Source: Hansschlegelia beijingensis
GTDB lineage: Bacteria; Pseudomonadota; Alphaproteobacteria; Rhizobiales; Methylopilaceae
NCBI RefSeq assembly: GCF_014196425.1
Contig: NZ_JACIDR010000001.1
Span: 62,001-126,000 of the forward strand
Direction: 5' to 3'
Length of the DNA stretch: 64,000 bases
Both the position numbers and the translations under genes were made by a program. Positions 32,930-40,940 of the stretch are shown here, one piece after another (position 1 is the first letter of the stretch; the number at the start of each line of letters is the position of its first letter). The notes below the pieces were generated by a model. The model did no database searches. It saw only the letters and a list, made by a program, of their open reading frames with translations, and was not told the DNA's origin.

Positions 32930-33009
32930 CGATCGTACCGCCGCTGCCCTCCTTGGGCGTTTCCTCCCTAGACTTGGCCGCTCGCTTTACTGCGGGCGGC
33001 CTTTTTTTT
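32930..33009 (+). ncRNA. mmgR: mmgR/suhB-type small RNA
   Basis: The 3' part reads CTTGGGCG-TTTCCTCCCTAG-ACTTGGCCGCTCGC and runs into a GC-rich hairpin and eight T. A single-stranded TTTCCTCCCT that can pair with Shine-Dalgarno sequences, followed by this GGCCGC terminator stem, is how I remember the MmgR (Rfam suhB) RNAs of Rhizobiales. MmgR limits polyhydroxybutyrate granule formation in Sinorhizobium. The name suhB came from its occurrence near a gene of the same phosphatase family as hisN here. The 5' end is approximate, set from the roughly 77-nt length of MmgR. Confidence 0.72.
32976..33009 (+). terminator. Rho-independent terminator of the mmgR-like RNA
   Basis: GGCCGCTCGC pairs with GCGGGCGGCC (10 bp with one G-U pair, 6-nt loop), followed by eight T at 33002-33009. 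Confidence 0.92.
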
Positions 33010-33102
33010 AGGTCATTTTGTCCAGGCAGCGGGACATTGGCTTCATCCGTGGCGGATTGCAACGGTTTTTCTATCAGACGATAGGAGCCCCCGCGGCAGG
33101 CC

Positions 33103-33996
33103 CTATTCGGCCGCCGCGCGAGGCGACGCGAGCGCCCCGAAAGGCTCGGCGACCAGCTGCTCCACGAACGCTGTCAGCGTCTGCCGAAGCCGGTCGAATC
33201 CGTCGAGCTTGGAGTGGCTCCGCTCGTCCATGTAGAGCGCTCGGTTGATCTCGATCTGCAGTGCGTGGAAGTCGCTCGCCGGCGCGCCGTAATGCTCGGT
33301 GATGTAGCCGCCCGCATAGGGCCGGTTGCGGACCACGCTGAAACCGAGCTCCCGCAGGGTCTCTTCCGCGAAGCCGATCAGAGCCGGAGAGCAACTGGCG
33401 CCGTAGCGGTCGCCGAGGACGATGTCCGCCCGGGAGCGCTCGTCCCGCGCCAGCCCCGCCGAGGGCATCGAATGGCAGTCCACCAGCACCGCGACGCCAT
33501 GCAGCCGATGGGCGCGGGCCAGCACCCGTCGTAGCGTGCGGTGATAGGGTTTGTAGATGCCCTCGATGCGGTCGAGCGCCTCGCCCACCGGCAGCCGGGC
33601 GCCATAGATCTCCTGCGCCTCCCCCACGATCCGGGCGATCGTGCCGAGGCCCCCCGCGACCCTGAGAGAGCGGGTGTTGGCGAAGGGCGGCAGCCGGCCT
33701 TCGAACATGCGCGGGTCGAGCTCGTAGGGCTCGCGGTTGACGTCCAGGAAAGCGCGCGGGAAGTGCGCCCGCATCAGCGGCGCGCCGAACGACGGCGCGG
33801 CCCCGAACAGCTCGTCGACGAAGGCGTCCTCCGAGCGACGGAGCGCCCGCGCGTCGAGCCGCGAGGCGGCGAGGAACCGGGCCGGATAGCGAGCCCCGGA
33901 ATGCGGCGAGTTGAACGTCACGGCCGCCGGGGAGCCTTCAGGCTCGATGACCTCGAATGCCGGGTCGAGGAGATCCGGATCGTCCAAGAAAGTCAC
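33103..33996 (-). CDS. N-formylglutamate amidohydrolase family protein
   Basis: The 297-residue protein carries the FGase signature: the metal/substrate segment FNSPHSGARYPARF, FPRAFLDVNREPYELDP, the histidine in VDCHSMP, RPYAGGYITEHYG, and the C-terminal HALQIEINRALYMDE. FGase enzymes hydrolyse N-formylglutamate to glutamate and formate in histidine breakdown. No other hut gene is in the window, so this copy may act on other N-formyl amino acids. It is divergent from cpdR, a neighbourhood common in Rhizobiales. Confidence 0.9.
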   Translation of the reverse strand: MTFLDDPDLLDPAFEVIEPEGSPAAVTFNSPHSGARYPARFLAASRLDARALRRSEDAFVDELFGAAPSFGAPLMRAHFPRAFLDVNREPYELDPRMFEGRLPPFANTRSLRVAGGLGTIARIVGEAQEIYGARLPVGEALDRIEGIYKPYHRTLRRVLARAHRLHGVAVLVDCHSMPSAGLARDERSRADIVLGDRYGASCSPALIGFAEETLRELGFSVVRNRPYAGGYITEHYGAPASDFHALQIEINRALYMDERSHSKLDGFDRLRQTLTAFVEQLVAEPFGALASPRAAAE

Positions 33997-34134
33997 TTTC
34001 CTCAGGGCCGTCGGCGGCGTCGATCCACCGATTGTGGCCCGTGGCGGGCGCCCGTGTCCATCACCGCCTCCGCGGAAACGATCTGTTTACCAAACCGTCC
34101 CCTTATGGGATGAATCCGTGGTCCTCGCGCGAAC

Positions 34135-34521
34135 ATGCAGAGCTCTTTCTCAGTGAACGCCAACACCAAGATCCTCCTCGCCGAAGACGACGACGACATG
34201 CGCCGCTTTCTGGTCCGCGCGCTGGAAAACGCCGGACACTCGGTCGTCTCCTTCGACAACGGCCTGTCGGCCTATCACCGGCTGCGGGAAGAGCCGTTCG
34301 AGCTGCTCCTCACGGACATCGTGATGCCCGAGATGGACGGCATCGAGCTCGCGCGGCGCGCCACCCAGCTCGATCCGGACATCAAGGTGATGTTCATCAC
34401 GGGTTTCGCGGCGGTGGCGCTCAATCCCGATTCGCAGACGCCGAAAGACGCCAAGATTCTGTCGAAGCCGTTCCACCTGCGCGAGCTGGTGACCGAGGTC
34501 GACAAGCTTCTGGCCGCCTGA
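34135..34521 (+). CDS. cpdR: Single-domain response regulator CpdR
   Basis: The 128-residue protein is a bare receiver domain: acidic pocket EDDDD, phosphoacceptor Asp61 in LLTDIVMPEMDGIELARRA, Thr in MFITGFAAVAL and Lys in LSKPFHLRELV. These strings are diagnostic of CpdR. When unphosphorylated, CpdR delivers ClpXP substrates and with RcdA and PopA promotes CtrA degradation. CckA-ChpT phosphorylation turns it off. The ATG at 34135 has no clear Shine-Dalgarno. A GTG at 34153 would also give a full receiver. A candidate small ORF follows immediately. Confidence 0.95.
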   Translation: MQSSFSVNANTKILLAEDDDDMRRFLVRALENAGHSVVSFDNGLSAYHRLREEPFELLLTDIVMPEMDGIELARRATQLDPDIKVMFITGFAAVALNPDSQTPKDAKILSKPFHLRELVTEVDKLLAA

Positions 34522-34531
34522 GGGCGCCCCT

Positions 34532-34708
34532 CTGCTTTCCTCGCGCGACATCGTTCCGCTGACGCTGATCGTCGGCGCGATTCTGCTTTGGGCGACCGGA
34601 GCCCTTGACCGCCTTGGCCTCGAGGGCGCGGGCGACGGGCTCGCGATCGGCGCGGCCATCTGCACGCCGCTCTGGCTGCTCCGGCTTTGGCGCAGCCGGC
34701 GGTCTTGA
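34532..34708 (+). CDS. Candidate 58-residue membrane peptide with CTG start
   Basis: The frame reads LLSSRDIVPLTLIVGAILLW, then WATGALDRLGLEGAGDGLAI, ending LRLWRSRRS. It has one clear membrane helix (about residues 6-24), a second weaker hydrophobic segment (36-50) and a basic tail. GC bias at third positions matches real genes here. There is no in-frame ATG, GTG or TTG. The only fitting start is CTG at 34532, with GAGGG seven bases upstream overlapping the cpdR stop codon, which would couple its translation to cpdR. Function is unknown and it could be non-coding. Confidence 0.42.
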   Translation: MLSSRDIVPLTLIVGAILLWATGALDRLGLEGAGDGLAIGAAICTPLWLLRLWRSRRS

Positions 34709-34834
34709 TGGAGGCGACGGACAGCGCGTCCACCGCTTGCCAGCTCTGCGGCGATCCGATATAGCCGCGCTCTCTTCGGGGCCATCCCGCACGGACCCCG
34801 GAACGACATATCGCCGGCCTTCGGATCGGCGAAT

Positions 34835-34909
34835 GGGCGTGTAGCTCAGCGGGAGAGCACTACCTTGACATGGTAGGGGTCACAGGTTCGATCCCTGTCA
34901 CGCCCACCA
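34835..34909 (+). tRNA. tRNA-Val (anticodon GAC)
   Basis: A 75-nt cloverleaf: acceptor GGGCGTG/CACGCCC, D-loop GCTCAGCGGGAGAGC, anticodon stem CTACC/GGTAG with loop TTGACAT (anticodon GAC), T-arm ACAGGTTCGATCCCTGT, and an encoded CCA end. It reads GUC and GUU valine codons. A terminator follows ten bases later. Confidence 0.98.
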
Positions 34910-34918
34910 CTGATAAAT

Positions 34919-34952
34919 GAGGGGTTTCCGGCTCGCCGGAAGCCCCTCTTTT
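34919..34952 (+). terminator. Rho-independent terminator after tRNA-Val
   Basis: GAGGGGTTTCCGGC pairs with GCCGGAAGCCCCTC (14 bp with one G-U wobble, 2-nt loop) and is followed by TTTT. Confidence 0.88.
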
Positions 34953-35019
34953 GTTTCCGGGACCCGGATCTTCGCGCCCCCGGGCCCGGGCGGCGTTTCC
35001 CGCCGCCCGTCAGAGGCGT

Positions 35020-35679
35020 TCAGCTTCCGAACGACACCACGAACTCCCGCACGCCCGAGGCGATGAACTGCACGGCCACGCAGGCCAGCAGGAACCCCAT
35101 GACCTTCGTCACCGCCTCGATGCCGTGCTCTCCGAGCGCGCGGGCGATCCACGACGAGAAGAACAGCGCCACGTAGGCGATCATGACCGTGATCGCGACG
35201 CCGACGACGACGATGGCGTGTCCGATGACGGTGCTGTCCCCGGGGATCTGCGACCCGTAGCCCATGACGACAGCGATCGATCCCGGCCCGGCGAGGCTGG
35301 GCATCGCCAGCGGCGAGAACGAGAAGTCGAGCGTCGCCCGCTTGATCTGGTCCGGCGATTCGTCGACCGTCGAGGCGTCGGTCTCGCCGGTGAACAGCAT
35401 CCGGAACGCCAGGACCAGGATGATCAGCCCGCCCGCGACCCGGATGCCGGCGAGCGAGATCCCGAACACGGCGATGATCGCGTTGCCCAGGAACAGGAAC
35501 GCGGAGAGAATCGCGAAAGCATAGAAGCAGGCCATCCGGGCCTGATGATCCTTTTCCTTCTCCGGCATGTGCTTGGTCAGCGCCAGGAAGAGCGGGATCG
35601 TGCTGAGGGGGTTCATGATCGGCAGCAGGCCGAGGACGATCGCCGGAATGTATCTTACGGCGGCGTTCAGTTCTTCCAT
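35020..35679 (-). CDS. MarC-family integral membrane protein
   Basis: The 219-residue protein has six predicted membrane helices and the family motifs GLLPIMNPLSTIPLFLALT near the start and LAMPSLAGPGSIAVVM in the second half. MarC proteins are annotated as amino-acid or general transport proteins, but no substrate has been shown. It stands alone, divergent from xthA. A GC-rich hairpin without a U-tract follows its stop (34987-35009). Confidence 0.9.
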   Translation of the reverse strand: MEELNAAVRYIPAIVLGLLPIMNPLSTIPLFLALTKHMPEKEKDHQARMACFYAFAILSAFLFLGNAIIAVFGISLAGIRVAGGLIILVLAFRMLFTGETDASTVDESPDQIKRATLDFSFSPLAMPSLAGPGSIAVVMGYGSQIPGDSTVIGHAIVVVGVAITVMIAYVALFFSSWIARALGEHGIEAVTKVMGFLLACVAVQFIASGVREFVVSFGS

Positions 35680-35841
35680 GGGCGGCTGATCCGGTCAGAG
35701 CGCGGGTGTGACGGCTTTTAGCACGAGAGGGGAGCCGGCCGCAGCCAGAGCGCCAACCGGGGCGCAGCCGGCGCGGAAAGCCTGCCCAATCCGGCGCCTT
35801 GCGCGTTGTAGGCTTGTCCTAGCCGCCGGAGGCCGCCCGCC

Positions 35842-36663
35842 GTGAAGATCGCGACTTTCAACGTCAACGGCGTCAACGGCCGGCTTGCCGTGCTGCTGCG
35901 CTGGCTCGAGGAGGCGAGGCCGGACGTCGTCTGCCTCCAGGAGCTCAAGGCGCCGCAGGAGAAGTTTCCCGAGGAGGCGATCCGAAAGGCCGGATACGGC
36001 GCCGTCTGGCTCGGCCAGAAGAGCTGGAACGGCGTCGCCATCCTGGCGCGGGGGAGGGTGCCGGTCGAAACGCGCCGCGGGCTGCCCGGCGAGCCGGAGG
36101 ACGCCCACAGCCGCTACATCGAGGCGGCGGTGAACGGGGTGCTGGTCGGCTGCCTCTATCTGCCCAACGGCAATCCCGCGCCGGGTCCCAAGTTCGACTA
36201 CAAGCTGCGCTGGTTCGAGCGCCTGACGGCCCATGCGGCGGAGCTGCTCGCGAGCCGCGCGCCGGTCGCGCTGGTGGGCGACTTCAACGTCATGCCGACC
36301 GATCTCGACGTCTACAAGCCGGAGCGCTGGACCGACGACGCGCTGTTCCGCCCGGAGGTCCGCGAGGCGTTCCGCCGGCTTGTGGATCAGGGCTGGACCG
36401 ACGCCGTGCGGGCGCTTCATCCCGGCGAGCGCATCTACACCTTCTGGGACTACTTCCGGAACGCCTGGGGACGCGACGCAGGGCTGCGGATCGACCATCT
36501 GCTGCTGAGCCCCGCCCTGGCCGGCCGCCTTGTTGCGGCGGGCGTCGACCGCGAGGCGCGGGGCTGGGAGCATGCGAGCGACCACGCGCCGACCTGGATC
36601 GAGCTCGCCGCGGAGGACGCCGCGCCGCCGCGGCGGGGCCGCGCGCGCAAGGGAGACGGCTGA
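35842..36663 (+). CDS. xthA: Exodeoxyribonuclease III
   Basis: The 273-residue protein is an AP endonuclease/3' exonuclease of base-excision repair. It shows the EEP-fold motifs: MKIATFNVNGVNGRL, the metal-binding Glu in VCLQELKAP, YLPNGNP, VGDFNVMPTDLDVY, YTFWDYFRNAWGRDAGLRIDHLL and the catalytic histidine in ASDHAPTW. A basic tail (RRGRARKGDG) follows. Its TGA overlaps the ATG of the next gene (TGATG), so both are probably cotranscribed. Confidence 0.97.
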   Translation: MKIATFNVNGVNGRLAVLLRWLEEARPDVVCLQELKAPQEKFPEEAIRKAGYGAVWLGQKSWNGVAILARGRVPVETRRGLPGEPEDAHSRYIEAAVNGVLVGCLYLPNGNPAPGPKFDYKLRWFERLTAHAAELLASRAPVALVGDFNVMPTDLDVYKPERWTDDALFRPEVREAFRRLVDQGWTDAVRALHPGERIYTFWDYFRNAWGRDAGLRIDHLLLSPALAGRLVAAGVDREARGWEHASDHAPTWIELAAEDAAPPRRGRARKGDG

Positions 36664-37097
36664 TGGCGCAGGACCCGTACGACCTCGAGCGGTTCGTCGC
36701 CGCCCAGGCGCCTGTCTTCGAGCAGGCGCTGGCCGAACTTCGCGCCGGCGCCAAGCGCAGCCACTGGATGTGGTTCGTCTTCCCGCAGCTCCGCGGGCTC
36801 GGCTCGTCCCCGATGGCGAGCTTCTACGGCCTGTCCTCGCTCGACGAGGCGCGGGCCTATCTGGCGCATCCGGTGCTGGGGCCGCGGCTGGCGCGGTGCG
36901 TCGAGACAGTGCTGGGCATCGAGGGCCGGTCGCTGGGCGAGATCTTCGGAACGCCGGACGACATGAAGTTCCGGTCGTCCATGACGCTGTTCGCCCGCGC
37001 CGCCGGCGAGGCCGACAGCGTCTTCGCCCGGGCGCTGGCGCGCTACTGCGACGGCGCGGAGGACGCGCGGACGCTGGCGCTCATCGGCGCCGGCTGA
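36663..37097 (+). CDS. DUF1810 protein
   Basis: The 144-residue protein matches the DUF1810 (YkkC-like calpastatin-fold) family: DLERFVAAQAPVFEQALAEL, the hallmark SHWMWFVFPQLRGLG, then SFYGLSSLDEARAYLAHPVLGPRL and DDMKFRSSMTLFA. Function is unknown. Recent annotations relate the fold to ADP-ribose or NADAR-like proteins, which I cannot confirm. It overlaps xthA at its start, and its last 55 bases overlap the end of the convergent receiver gene. Confidence 0.88.
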   Translation: MAQDPYDLERFVAAQAPVFEQALAELRAGAKRSHWMWFVFPQLRGLGSSPMASFYGLSSLDEARAYLAHPVLGPRLARCVETVLGIEGRSLGEIFGTPDDMKFRSSMTLFARAAGEADSVFARALARYCDGAEDARTLALIGAG

Positions 37098-37513
37098 CGG
37101 GGACGTCGGGGGGCCGTCCAGCACGGCGAAAGCTCGAGCCCGACCGGCGTAGTCCCGCAGGCCTCCGGCCCCTCGGCCACGAAAGCGAGCGCGGCCGCGA
37201 TGTGGGCCGGCGAGTAAGGCTTGGCGATCACCCCGACCGCGCCCGCGAAGTCGTCCGGCACCAGCGAGCGGTGGCCCGTGGTCAGCACCGCCGGCACCCC
37301 CTGATCGGCGGCCGCGCGGGCGACCTCGAGCCCGGTGAGGCCGTCGGCGAGACCGAGATCGATCAGCGCGAGGTGCACCCGGGCCGAGCCCAGCAGGGCG
37401 ATCGCCGAGTCCCGGTCGGCCGCGAGCCCGACCACCTGATGGCCCGCTTCGACCACCGCGGGCTTGAGGCATCCGGCCACGACCATGTCGTCCTCGACGA
37501 TCAGCACCCGCAT
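37043..37513 (-). CDS. Receiver-domain response regulator, no output domain
   Basis: The 156-residue protein has a receiver fold with acidic pocket EDD (residues 7-9), phosphoacceptor Asp52 in LALIDLGLADG, Thr in VLTTGHRS and Lys in GVIAKPYSPAHI. It ends in a Pro/Arg/Ser-rich tail of about 35 residues without a recognisable domain. The ATG at 37513 has a GGGG-rich Shine-Dalgarno. No cognate kinase adjoins it. It resembles small receivers that act by protein contact, but its pathway is unknown. Confidence 0.83.
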   Translation of the reverse strand: MRVLIVEDDMVVAGCLKPAVVEAGHQVVGLAADRDSAIALLGSARVHLALIDLGLADGLTGLEVARAAADQGVPAVLTTGHRSLVPDDFAGAVGVIAKPYSPAHIAAALAFVAEGPEACGTTPVGLELSPCWTAPRRPRQPAPMSASVRASSAPSQ

Positions 37514-37665
37514 CAACACCCCCCGAATCATCCCCACCCGGTGTTACCGCCGCAGCCCCGCCGGCGCCACGCCCGAGGCCCGGGAGGGGTCTTGGAGGCT
37601 GACGTTTGGTCGCGTGCGCGGCCTGCGGGAGACATGCTATCGGTTCGCCCGGGGAGACATCGGCC

Positions 37666-38043
37666 TTGCATCGGGTCCGCACCTTCACACGGCTGCTCGG
37701 CGTCTGGGCCGTCGCCTATGTGCTGATCGCACAGGCGGCGCTGGGCGCGTTCGCCATGGTCGGACAGGCGCACGCCGCGCCGAGCGATCCCTTCGGCGTC
37801 CACTGCCTCAACGGAGACGCCTCCGCGGACCAGGACACCCACGGCCAGCTTCAGCGCGCCGCGTGCTGCACGATCGCCTGCCTGAGCCACGCCGCGGCGC
37901 CGCCGCCCGAGCTGATCGTCTTCACCTTCGCCTACGCGCCGCAGCCTGCCGCGCCGCGGGCGGCCTTCGCGGCCGAACGGCCGTGGCGCGAGATCGCCGA
38001 ACGAAGGCCGACGCGCCCGCGCGATCCTCCGGCCGCCGTCTGA
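37666..38043 (+). CDS. DUF2946-like Cys/His-containing exported protein
   Basis: The frame starts at TTG (37666) with GGGGAG nine bases upstream and encodes about 125 residues. A hydrophobic segment resembling a signal or anchor (LLGVWAVAYVLIAQAALGAF) is followed by Cys/His-rich pairs (GVHCLNG, AACCTIACLSHA), a second weak hydrophobic stretch and a basic tail. Such small Cys/His proteins (DUF2946) are found next to copper-related outer-membrane receptors. Start codon is uncertain. It is the first gene of an apparent operon with the TonB-dependent receptor and the YcnI-like protein. Confidence 0.68.
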   Translation: MHRVRTFTRLLGVWAVAYVLIAQAALGAFAMVGQAHAAPSDPFGVHCLNGDASADQDTHGQLQRAACCTIACLSHAAAPPPELIVFTFAYAPQPAAPRAAFAAERPWREIAERRPTRPRDPPAAV

Positions 38044-38172
38044 CCACCACGCATCGGGGCGATCCGGGCGCGCATGCGCCTGCGCCCTGCGATCGCGTGG
38101 CCGCCGCCTAGGCCCGACGGCGAGCGCCGCCCGGGCCGACGCGACCGATCGGCCCGTCCCGGACCTTCCGAA

Positions 38173-40320
38173 ATGCTGAGATCTGCCCTTCTCGCAGGGG
38201 TCGCGCTGTGTGGCGCAGCCCTGCCGCAATACGCCTATTCACAAGACGCCGAGAGCACGCAGCTCGAGGAGATCGTCGTGCAGGGCGCCGGCTCCGCCGA
38301 CAGCCTGACCTCGCCGCCGCTCGAGGAGCGCCGACGCGAGATCGAGCGCACGCCCGGAGCCGTCGAGGTGATCGACGCCGACGGCTACAAGAAGTCGACG
38401 CCGGCGCTCACCATCAAGGACGCGCTCGATTTCACGCCGGGCGTGTTCGTGCAGCCCAAGTGGGGCGACGACACGCGGCTCTCGATCCGCGGCTCGGGCC
38501 TGTCGCGCAATTTCCATCTGCGCGGGGTCCAGCTCTACATGGACGGGATTCCGATCAACACGGCGGACGGCTACGGCGATTTCCAGGAGATCGACCCGTC
38601 CGCCTATCGGATGATCGAGGTCTACAAGGGCGCCAACGCGCTGCGCTTCGGCGCCAACTCCCTCGGCGGCGCGATCAACTTCGTCACCGCGACCGGCCGC
38701 GACGCGGACGCCAGCCTCGTTCAGGGCGCGGTGGACGTCGGCTCGTTCGGGACCTATCGGCTGCAGGCGAGCTCCGGCGGCGCATATGGCGCGGTCGACT
38801 ATTTCGTCACCGGCTCACGCACGCACACCGACGGGTTCCGCGACCACAGCAACGGGCACGCGGCGCGCTTCAGCGGCAATGTCGGCTACCGGATCGGCGA
38901 CAATGTCGAGACCCGCTTCTACCTGAACGCCAATGAGGTCCGGCAGAACATCCCCGGCAGCGTCACGCGCCGCGCCGCGCTGCACGACCCGAAGGCGGCC
39001 GCGCCGAACAACCTGGCGCTGGACCAGGAGCGCAACGTCGACACCCTCCGGTTCGCCAACAAGACGACGATCCGCCTCGCCGACACGACCTCGGTCGACC
39101 TCGGAGCCTTCGTGGTGGACCGGCATCTGATGCACCCGATCTACCAGTGGCTGGACTACAAATATCTGAACTACGGCGGCTTCGCCCGGGTGACGGACGA
39201 GCGCGAGATCGGCGGGCGCGCCAACCGCTTCGTGGCTGGCGTGAACGTGCTGGCAGGGACCACGGACGCCAGGCAGTACGTCAACGTCGCCGGCCGCAAG
39301 GGCGCCAAGACCTTCGACGCCGACCAGTTCTCGAACAACGTCTCGCTCTACGCCGAGAACACGTTCTACGTCGCCCCGACGGTCGGGGTGGTGACGGCGA
39401 TCCAGTACCTTTACGCCAAGCGCCGGCAGAAGGACCATTTCTTCAACGACCCGCCGCTGGGCGGCAATCCCGCCACGCCCGACCCCGTCCCGGACGATTC
39501 CGGCTCGAAGACCTACTCGCTCGCGAGCCCCAAGATCGGCCTGCTGTGGGACATCGATCCGACCTGGCAGGGCTATGCGAACGTCTCGCGCAGCGTCGAG
39601 GCGCCGAGCTTCGGCGAGAACAACTTCGCCGGCCCCGCGCTCGCCAAGCCCCAGAAGGCGTGGAGCTACGAGATCGGCACGCGCGGCCGGCGCGAGAACT
39701 TCACCTGGGACGTCGCGGTCTACCGCATGAACATCCGCGACGAGTTCTTCTGCCGGGACAGCGGGACCAACTCCGGCTCCTGCACCGTGGTCAACCTCGA
39801 CAAGACCGTCCACCAGGGGGTTGAGCTCGGCCTCGGCGCGGCGGTGCTGAAGGACATCTTCGTCAAGGATGCGGGCGTGGCGACCGGGCAGGGCGCCAGC
39901 GGACCGTCCGGCGACAAGCTCTGGCTGAACCTCGCCTACACGTTCAACGACTTCCGCTTCGACGACGACCCGAGCTTCGGGAACAACAAGCTACCCGGCG
40001 CGCCGCGGCACTATCTGCGGGCGGAGCTGCTCTACAAGCATCCGGGCGGCTTCTACGCCGGCCCGAACGTGGAATGGGTCCCGCAGGCCTATTACGTCGA
40101 CAGCGCCAATACGCTGAAGACGAAGGCCTATGCGCTGCTTGGCGCGAAGGCCGGCTACGACGCCGGCGGGGCGTTTTCGGCCTATGTCGAGGCGCGCAAC
40201 CTCGCGGACAAGAAATACATCGCGAGCGTCAGCGTCACCGACCGCGCGAACCCGCAATCCGCGCTGTTCGAGCCGGGCTCCGGCCGAGCCCTCTACGCCG
40301 GCGTCAAATACCGCTGGTGA
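38173..40320 (+). CDS. TonB-dependent outer-membrane receptor
   Basis: The 715-residue precursor has a signal peptide (about 1-24), a TonB-box-like EEIVVQG, a plug domain (about residues 55-165; IKDALDFTPGVFVQPKWGDD, IRGSGLSRNFHLRGVQLYMD, YKGANALRFGANSLGGAINF) and a 22-strand-type barrel ending in GVKYRW with a terminal aromatic residue, as the assembly machinery requires. It imports a substrate too large or scarce for porins. Neighbours (DUF2946, YcnI-like) suggest copper or a copper complex, which is inference. I start at the ATG at 38173, directly before the signal peptide. Confidence 0.92.
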   Translation: MLRSALLAGVALCGAALPQYAYSQDAESTQLEEIVVQGAGSADSLTSPPLEERRREIERTPGAVEVIDADGYKKSTPALTIKDALDFTPGVFVQPKWGDDTRLSIRGSGLSRNFHLRGVQLYMDGIPINTADGYGDFQEIDPSAYRMIEVYKGANALRFGANSLGGAINFVTATGRDADASLVQGAVDVGSFGTYRLQASSGGAYGAVDYFVTGSRTHTDGFRDHSNGHAARFSGNVGYRIGDNVETRFYLNANEVRQNIPGSVTRRAALHDPKAAAPNNLALDQERNVDTLRFANKTTIRLADTTSVDLGAFVVDRHLMHPIYQWLDYKYLNYGGFARVTDEREIGGRANRFVAGVNVLAGTTDARQYVNVAGRKGAKTFDADQFSNNVSLYAENTFYVAPTVGVVTAIQYLYAKRRQKDHFFNDPPLGGNPATPDPVPDDSGSKTYSLASPKIGLLWDIDPTWQGYANVSRSVEAPSFGENNFAGPALAKPQKAWSYEIGTRGRRENFTWDVAVYRMNIRDEFFCRDSGTNSGSCTVVNLDKTVHQGVELGLGAAVLKDIFVKDAGVATGQGASGPSGDKLWLNLAYTFNDFRFDDDPSFGNNKLPGAPRHYLRAELLYKHPGGFYAGPNVEWVPQAYYVDSANTLKTKAYALLGAKAGYDAGGAFSAYVEARNLADKKYIASVSVTDRANPQSALFEPGSGRALYAGVKYRW

Positions 40321-40397
40321 TCCGCCGCGCATCGGCCGGCGGGCGCCGCCGGCCGTCCTCCAAGACGATTTCTCCGATCCAGATGAGGCAGACGCCC

Positions 40398-40928
40398 ATG
40401 CTGAAATCCGCCCTCGTTCTCGCCGCCGTCGCGCTCGGAAGCGCTACGGCTGCGGCTCACATCGTGGTCGATCCGGCGGAGGCGCCGGTCGGCTCCAGCG
40501 TCCGGGCGACGTTCCGCGTCACGCATGGCTGCGACGGCGCCCCCACCACGGGGCTGCGCGTGGTGATCCCGGACGGCTTCATCGGCGTGAAGCCGATGCC
40601 GAAGCCGGGCTGGTCGATCAAGACCGGGCGGGGCAAGTACCAGGGCGCCTACGCCTACTATCACGGCAAGACGCTCACTGAGGGCGTGACCGAGGTCTCC
40701 TGGTCCGGCGGCGAGCTGCCGAACGCCTTCGTCGACGAGTTCACGCTTTTCGGCTTCGCGGCCCGCGAGCTGAAGGCGGGCGACGTGCTGCGCTTCTCGG
40801 TCATCCAGGACTGCGCCGGCGGCAAGACGACGGAATGGACCGAGATCCCCAAGACCTCGGACGATCATCCGGAGCGGCCGGCGCCGAGCGTCACGCTGAC
40901 CTCGGGCGCCGAGCCGCACCGCCACTGA
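40398..40928 (+). CDS. YcnI/DUF1775 periplasmic copper-binding protein
   Basis: The 176-residue precursor has a signal peptide cleaved at about ATAAA/HIVVDP, which leaves His21 as the mature N-terminus. YcnI proteins bind Cu(II) through this N-terminal histidine. The domain contains the conserved PAEAPVGSSVRATFRVTHGC, MPKPGWSIKTGRG, EVSWSGGELPNAFVDEF and CAGGKTTEWTEIP. The ATG at 40398 has GAGG upstream. It ends with EPHRH. It is the last gene of the putative copper cassette. Confidence 0.9.
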   Translation: MLKSALVLAAVALGSATAAAHIVVDPAEAPVGSSVRATFRVTHGCDGAPTTGLRVVIPDGFIGVKPMPKPGWSIKTGRGKYQGAYAYYHGKTLTEGVTEVSWSGGELPNAFVDEFTLFGFAARELKAGDVLRFSVIQDCAGGKTTEWTEIPKTSDDHPERPAPSVTLTSGAEPHRH

Positions 40929-40940
40929 GGCGGAGCGGGG

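Noticed and set aside
33997-34134. Possible CtrA site before cpdR (GTTTACCAAACC)
   Set aside because: TTTACCA is only a loose half-site and no second TTAA at seven bases exists.
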